Assembly (NCBI GenBank): GCA_016795375.1
Contig: JAEUHJ010000166.1
Coordinates: 1 to 34,878, forward strand
Direction: 5' to 3'
Source: Verrucomicrobiaceae bacterium
Lineage (GTDB): Bacteria > Verrucomicrobiota > Verrucomicrobiia > Verrucomicrobiales > Verrucomicrobiaceae
DNA: 34,878 nt
The notes under the pieces: model-generated
What the model saw: the letters and a program-made list of their open reading frames with translations, nothing else
Databases searched by the model: none
Told to the model about the DNA's origin: nothing
Made by a program: the position numbers and the translations under genes
Shown: in pieces, positions 31,309 through 34,878 of the stretch
How positions within the stretch are numbered: the stretch's first letter is position 1
Layout: each line of letters starts with the position of its first letter

Positions 31309-32778
31309 TCAGCCGGCTTTGCGGGTCTTTTTCACCGCCGTGGCGGCGGGACTTTCCAGCGGCGCTTTTTTGACCGCCGGGGCGCTGAGGTGCGTTTGCA
31401 AGGCCGCGTTGTCCAGGCCGAGGAATCTGGCGGTGCGGTCGGCGTCCTCCTCAAAGTGGCGCCAGGCGAGGCGGGAGAGCTCGCGCTCCACCCAGGGCAG
31501 CAGCTCGATGCCGGGTGTTTTTTCCGCCATGTTCACCAGCATGCTCAGCGCGTCGCGCATGCGGGTGACGGTGCTGGCGGTGGAGTGATGGCGCGCGCCC
31601 TTGCTGCCCAGCGGGATGTCGGAGGGCAGCAGGACGTCTGAATTGCACAGGGCGCAGGCGCGCTGGATGGTGTTCTCCAGCTCGCGGACGTTGCCGGGCC
31701 AGTCGTAGGCCTCCAGGATGTCGAGCGCGTCGTCGGTGAAACGCATCTGCGGGCCGCGGCGGCGGGCGGAGAGGCGGTTGAGGAAGAATTCCGCCAGCAG
31801 GCGCACGTCCTCGCGGCGCTCCCGCAGTGGCGGGATGTGGATGCGCACGACATTGAGCCGGTAGAACAAGTCCTCGCGGAAGTTGCCCTTCGCCACCTCG
31901 TCCTCGAGGTGTTTGTTCGTGGCGGCCAGCACGCGCACGTCCGTCCTGAGCGTCTGGTTGCTGCCGACGCGGGAATAGTGGCCCTCTTGAAGCACGCGCA
32001 GCAGCTTGCTCTGCACGGCCAGCGGCATGTCGCCGATCTCATCGAGGAAAAGCGTGCCGCCGTCGCACTGCTCGAAGCGGCCGACGCGCTGGTTCACCGC
32101 GCCGGTGAAGCTGCCCTTCTCGTGGCCGAAGATCTCGCTCTCGATGAGGTTGTCCGGGATCGCCGTGATGTTGATGGCGGCGAATTCCTTCTGCGCGCGC
32201 GGGCTGAACTTGTGGATGGCCCCGGCGACGAGCTCCTTGCCGCAGCCGCTCTCCCCCGTGATCATCACCGGCGCGTCGGAGCGGGAGACGCGGCCGATGA
32301 GCTTGAAGACCTCCTGCATCGCCGGGGAACGGCCGATGATGGTCTCCTGGATGGACTCGGCGGGCACCCCGGCGGCCTGGGAGCGGGTGGTGTTGCGCGC
32401 TTCGATGGCGTTGAGCGCGTTTTCCACCACGCTGCGCAGCTCGTAGGGCAGGCGTTCCTTCCCCAGCACGTCGTAGGCGCCGAGACGCATGGCTTCGATG
32501 ACGTGGCTGGTGGTGGCCGTGCCGCTGAAGAGGATCACCATCGCCTGCGGATCCGTCTGGCGCAGGCGTTTGAGCAGCTCGATGCCGGTCGTGCTGTTGA
32601 GACGCACTTCGGAGAGCACCAGGTCGGCGCGTTTTTTCTGATAAGCCGCCAGCGCCTCCTCCGCGCGCTCGACCGTGCTGATCGTGACCCCCGGAGCCTT
32701 CAAATGCGCCGCCGCCCAGGCGAGGAAGTCGGCGTCAGGATCCACGATGATGAGGTGGGTGTCCGGAGAATCAGGCAT
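31309..32778 (-). CDS. Sigma54-dependent response regulator (NtrC type) with Glu at the phosphoacceptor position
   Basis: 489 residues. Receiver domain (about 6-122): acidic pair near D13/D15 (IVDPDAD), phosphoacceptor strand LVLSEVRL with E57 where Asp is expected, S85/T87 (FSGTAT) and K107. AAA+ domain (about 146-385): Walker A GESGCGKE (175-182), sigma54-contact loop GSFTGA (222-227, Ser for Ala), Walker B LFLDEIGD (243-250) and FREDLFYRLNV. A short Fis-like helix-turn-helix lies at about 447-465 (DRTARFLGLDNAALQTHL), then a Lys/Ala/Pro-rich tail. It drives sigma54 promoters. Glu often mimics phospho-Asp, so it may be constitutively active or controlled by another route. No histidine kinase gene is adjacent. 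It is 50 bp downstream of uppS. Confidence 0.92.
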   Translation of the reverse strand: MPDSPDTHLIIVDPDADFLAWAAAHLKAPGVTISTVERAEEALAAYQKKRADLVLSEVRLNSTTGIELLKRLRQTDPQAMVILFSGTATTSHVIEAMRLGAYDVLGKERLPYELRSVVENALNAIEARNTTRSQAAGVPAESIQETIIGRSPAMQEVFKLIGRVSRSDAPVMITGESGCGKELVAGAIHKFSPRAQKEFAAINITAIPDNLIESEIFGHEKGSFTGAVNQRVGRFEQCDGGTLFLDEIGDMPLAVQSKLLRVLQEGHYSRVGSNQTLRTDVRVLAATNKHLEDEVAKGNFREDLFYRLNVVRIHIPPLRERREDVRLLAEFFLNRLSARRRGPQMRFTDDALDILEAYDWPGNVRELENTIQRACALCNSDVLLPSDIPLGSKGARHHSTASTVTRMRDALSMLVNMAEKTPGIELLPWVERELSRLAWRHFEEDADRTARFLGLDNAALQTHLSAPAVKKAPLESPAATAVKKTRKAG

Positions 32779-32828
32779 GCGGGGGGGCGGGGCTTATGGC
32801 AGAAAGGAAGGACGCGGTCAACCCGCGC

Positions 32829-33551
32829 TCACACGGCGCCGAAGCGGCGGTGGCGCTGGTGAAAGGCGTGGATGGCGGCTTTAAGGTCGTCCTTGGAGAA
32901 GTCCGGCCAGAGCTTCTCCGTGATGTAAAATTCGGTGTAGCTGAGCTGCCAGAGGAGGAAATTCGAGAGGCGCATCTCGCCGCTGGTGCGGATCATGAGG
33001 TCGGGGTCGGGGTAGTAGCGGGTGTGAAGGTGCTTGCTGAAGACCTCGGTGTCGATCATGGCCTCGTCGAGGTGGCCGCTCCGGACGCTTTGCAGCAGGC
33101 TTTTCACGCCATCGACGATCTCCTCCCGGCCGCCGTAGCTGAGGGCGAGGATGAGGGTGAGGCCGGTGTTCTGCGCGGTGGACTCGATGCAGCGGTGCAG
33201 CTCGTTCTGGCAGGACTGCGGCAGATCATTCAGACGGCCGATGGCCTGGAGGCGCACGTTCTGCCTCATCATGAGCGGCAGCTCGCCGCGCAGGAAGATT
33301 TCCAGCAGCTTCATCAGCGCCTCGACCTCGCGCTTCGGGCGTTTCCAGTTCTCGGCGGAGAAGGCATAGAGGGTGAGGAACTCCACGCCGATCTCCCCGC
33401 AGCATTCGACGACGCGGCGGACGGTCTCCGCGCCCATGCGGTGGCCTTCGGTGCGCGGGAGGCCGCGCTCCTTCGCCCAGCGGCCGTTGCCGTCCATGAT
33501 CACCGCGATGTGGCGGGGAACGGGCTTCAAATCATCGGGGATGCGGCTCAT
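32829..33551 (-). CDS. uppS: Isoprenyl (undecaprenyl) diphosphate synthase
   Basis: 240 residues from ATG 33551, a normal length; the longer frame from a TTG at 33590 adds 13 unneeded residues. The cis-prenyltransferase motifs are clear: HIAVIMDGNGRWA (14-26, catalytic D20), GHRMGAE, LTLYAFSAENWKRP, SYGGREEIVDG and the C-terminal PDLMIRTSGEMRLSNFLLWQ followed by SYTEFYITEKLWPDF. It condenses IPP onto farnesyl diphosphate to give the C55 carrier for peptidoglycan and surface polysaccharides, and so uses the IPP made via IspH. The neighbouring cdsA/dxr genes often linked to uppS are absent. Confidence 0.95.
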   Translation of the reverse strand: MSRIPDDLKPVPRHIAVIMDGNGRWAKERGLPRTEGHRMGAETVRRVVECCGEIGVEFLTLYAFSAENWKRPKREVEALMKLLEIFLRGELPLMMRQNVRLQAIGRLNDLPQSCQNELHRCIESTAQNTGLTLILALSYGGREEIVDGVKSLLQSVRSGHLDEAMIDTEVFSKHLHTRYYPDPDLMIRTSGEMRLSNFLLWQLSYTEFYITEKLWPDFSKDDLKAAIHAFHQRHRRFGAV

Positions 33552-33564
33552 GCGGGGCGTGGAA

Positions 33565-33594
33565 CTTATCGCGCGGCGTTCTTTGCACAACCAA
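33565..33594 (-). promoter_or_regulatory. Possible promoter of uppS
   Basis: Minus-strand TTGGTT (33594-33589), an 18-bp spacer and GATAAG (33570-33565, 4 of 6 to TATAAT). The -10 ends 13 bp before the ATG at 33551, implying a very short leader. Confidence 0.3.
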
Positions 33595-33633
33595 TTCGCG
33601 GTTTGCGGCGGCGTGGTCTAGTTTTCCGCCCTG

Positions 33634-34857
33634 ATGAATCCCACCACCACCGCGAGCGTGACGTGTCCGGCCTGCGGGCAGGCCTTTCTCTCCATGCAGA
33701 ATGACCTGGCAGGCATGGCGCAGTGCCCGCACTGCGCGCACAACGCGCCGCGGGCGCATTTCGGCACGCAGATTCAGGTGATGGGGGTCGCGCAGGTGCG
33801 GCGGCAGGTGGCGCAGACACAGCCGCTGCCACAGATGATGCCCCCGCCAGGACCGGCGGCACCGCAGCCTGCCGCATGGCCTGGCTTGCAGCCGATGCCG
33901 GCCGCCACGCCCGCAGCCACCATCGCGCGCACCACGTTGCAGCCTTCGCAGGCGCTGATGCCGGTCGGCGAGCCGCCGCCGGCCCCGGCCCAGGAGACGG
34001 CGGTGCCGCCGCATCTGCGCGCCTCGCCCTGGAAGGGTGCTTTTTTCCTGCTGGCGTTCCTGTCCGCCTGCGGCGTCGGCGCGTGGATGTGGCGGGATCA
34101 CACGAACGTGCCTGTTCCCGTCGTCAAGCCCGCCCCGCGAACACCGTCTGCCACAGAAGCAATCGCGCCGGCAGCCAGCCCCGTCACCCTCAAGGCGGAA
34201 CCGCCGGACATGACCGCCGTCACGGCTGATGCGAAGGCCCTGGTGACGGAAATCTTCGCCGCCGACACGCCCGCACGCCGCGCCGCGTGCGTGCATGAGG
34301 CGGCGGCGCATGAGGCGGAGATCGGGCGTCTGTTCGGCGGAGCAGCGGCGGAACGACCCAAACTGCGGCTGCTGGCACGCATTCCCGGTTTTCCTCTGAT
34401 GCTGCCCGGCGGCCAGCCGGTGCCGCTGTTCAAGCTCGTCACCTCGAAATGCAGCCACGGCGCGCTGATCCGCCTCGAAACCGGGGAGGACGGAAAACGC
34501 CGCATCGACTGGCCGTTGTTCCATGAGACGCACGAGGCCGCCTTGCAGCAGTTCCTGCGTAAAGACAGCACGGAGGACGCGGCGTGGTTTCATGTGGGGC
34601 TGCGCCCGAGCCACGGTCTGGACATTCCGGCGGAGTTGCGCCCGAAATACCTCACCTTCGACGTGCAGGCCGCCGCCGGAAGTGACCCGCATTTCGTCGC
34701 CTGCGTGGAGCGCGACTCGCCGCTGGGCCGCTTCATGGACCGGGAGACCGAATGGGGCAGGTCGTATCTGGCCCGCCTGCTCGTGCGCAAACTCGACATC
34801 CAGGCCGACGCGCCCTGCATGGTGGTGCTGGATTGCGTGGGGGCGAAGGAGAAGTAG
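33634..34857 (+). CDS. Zinc-ribbon, single-membrane-pass protein of unknown function
   Basis: 407 residues. The N-terminus holds a zinc ribbon with C11-x2-C14 and C31-x2-C34 (TCPACGQ, QCPHCAH). A long Pro/Ala/Gln-rich linker (about 55-130) follows, then one hydrophobic segment (about 135-153; KGAFFLLAFLSACGVGAWMW). The C-terminal ~210 residues form a globular domain that I do not recognise (ADAKALVTEIFAADTPARRAACVHEAAAHEAEIGRLF at about 195-230, later RPSHGLDIPAELRP). The orientation is probably ribbon inside, globular domain outside, by analogy with other zinc-ribbon membrane proteins of PVC bacteria. It is divergent from uppS across 82 bp. The stop at 34857 leaves 21 bases of unassigned sequence at the window end. 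Confidence 0.72.
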   Translation: MNPTTTASVTCPACGQAFLSMQNDLAGMAQCPHCAHNAPRAHFGTQIQVMGVAQVRRQVAQTQPLPQMMPPPGPAAPQPAAWPGLQPMPAATPAATIARTTLQPSQALMPVGEPPPAPAQETAVPPHLRASPWKGAFFLLAFLSACGVGAWMWRDHTNVPVPVVKPAPRTPSATEAIAPAASPVTLKAEPPDMTAVTADAKALVTEIFAADTPARRAACVHEAAAHEAEIGRLFGGAAAERPKLRLLARIPGFPLMLPGGQPVPLFKLVTSKCSHGALIRLETGEDGKRRIDWPLFHETHEAALQQFLRKDSTEDAAWFHVGLRPSHGLDIPAELRPKYLTFDVQAAAGSDPHFVACVERDSPLGRFMDRETEWGRSYLARLLVRKLDIQADAPCMVVLDCVGAKEK

Positions 34858-34878
34858 GCGTGATGCACGGCGCGACAG

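Noticed and set aside
1..34878. Mobile element, prophage, CRISPR or toxin-antitoxin system
   Set aside because: No transposase, integrase, terminal repeats, repeat-spacer array or small paired genes were seen; base composition looks even throughout.

Overview
The window (about 64% GC by eye, 24 protein genes, no RNA genes, no insertion sequences, no CRISPR array) looks like a chromosome segment of a verrucomicrobium, most likely family Verrucomicrobiaceae. The genus is not certain. The evidence is a set of protein families typical of the PVC superphylum: a DUF1080/SGNH/beta-propeller/HEAT/cytochrome c giant, a separate DUF1080 protein, a DUF1549/DUF1553-type lipoprotein, and a secreted isochorismatase-SGNH fusion. 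Few starts carry a clear Shine-Dalgarno sequence. About half of the products carry export signals (Sec, Tat or lipobox), so this is a secretome-rich but otherwise ordinary chromosomal region.

Layout. 1-3280 (+): tail of a winged-helix regulator, ispH (isoprenoid precursor synthesis), a ferritin-like di-iron protein with an odd C-terminal tail followed by a structured spacer, and an EamA-type permease. 3287-12799 (-): tamB then tamA (ATGA overlap, outer-membrane assembly module), followed by the 1202-residue PVC cytochrome protein. 12897-15794 (+): a secreted PD40/M28/PDZ peptidase, ending at a nested palindrome shared with the convergent DUF1549 lipoprotein (15864-17414, -). 17553-18803 (+): purD, separated from the divergent lipoprotein gene by two related 19-bp dyads. 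18811-20211 (-): DUF362 protein. 20281-22672 (+): M23 peptidase overlapping a small exported protein, then an exported metallo-beta-lactamase-fold hydrolase. 22674-25603 (-): isochorismatase-SGNH fusion translationally coupled to a Tat-exported Gfo/Idh/MocA oxidoreductase, divergent from 25644-27775 (+), an enolase-superfamily enzyme coupled to a secreted HExxH metalloprotease. 27786-33551 (-): uppS, a sigma54 response regulator with Glu at the phosphoacceptor site, a DUF1080 protein with a strong intrinsic terminator, ComM/YifB and an exported SGNH hydrolase. 33634-34857 (+): a zinc-ribbon, single-membrane-pass protein of unknown role.

How the genes relate. IspH and UppS are both in the isoprenoid route to undecaprenyl phosphate. 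TamA/TamB serve the outer membrane and M23 the peptidoglycan. The 22.7-28.9 kb block reads as a carbohydrate/ester catabolism cluster (oxidoreductase, acid-sugar dehydratase-like enzyme, two SGNH hydrolases), but its substrate cannot be read from sequence. I do not see one clear new defence or mobile system. The most unusual items are the Glu-substituted response regulator, the isochorismatase-SGNH fusion, the G9 tract at the tamB start and the paired dyads upstream of purD.
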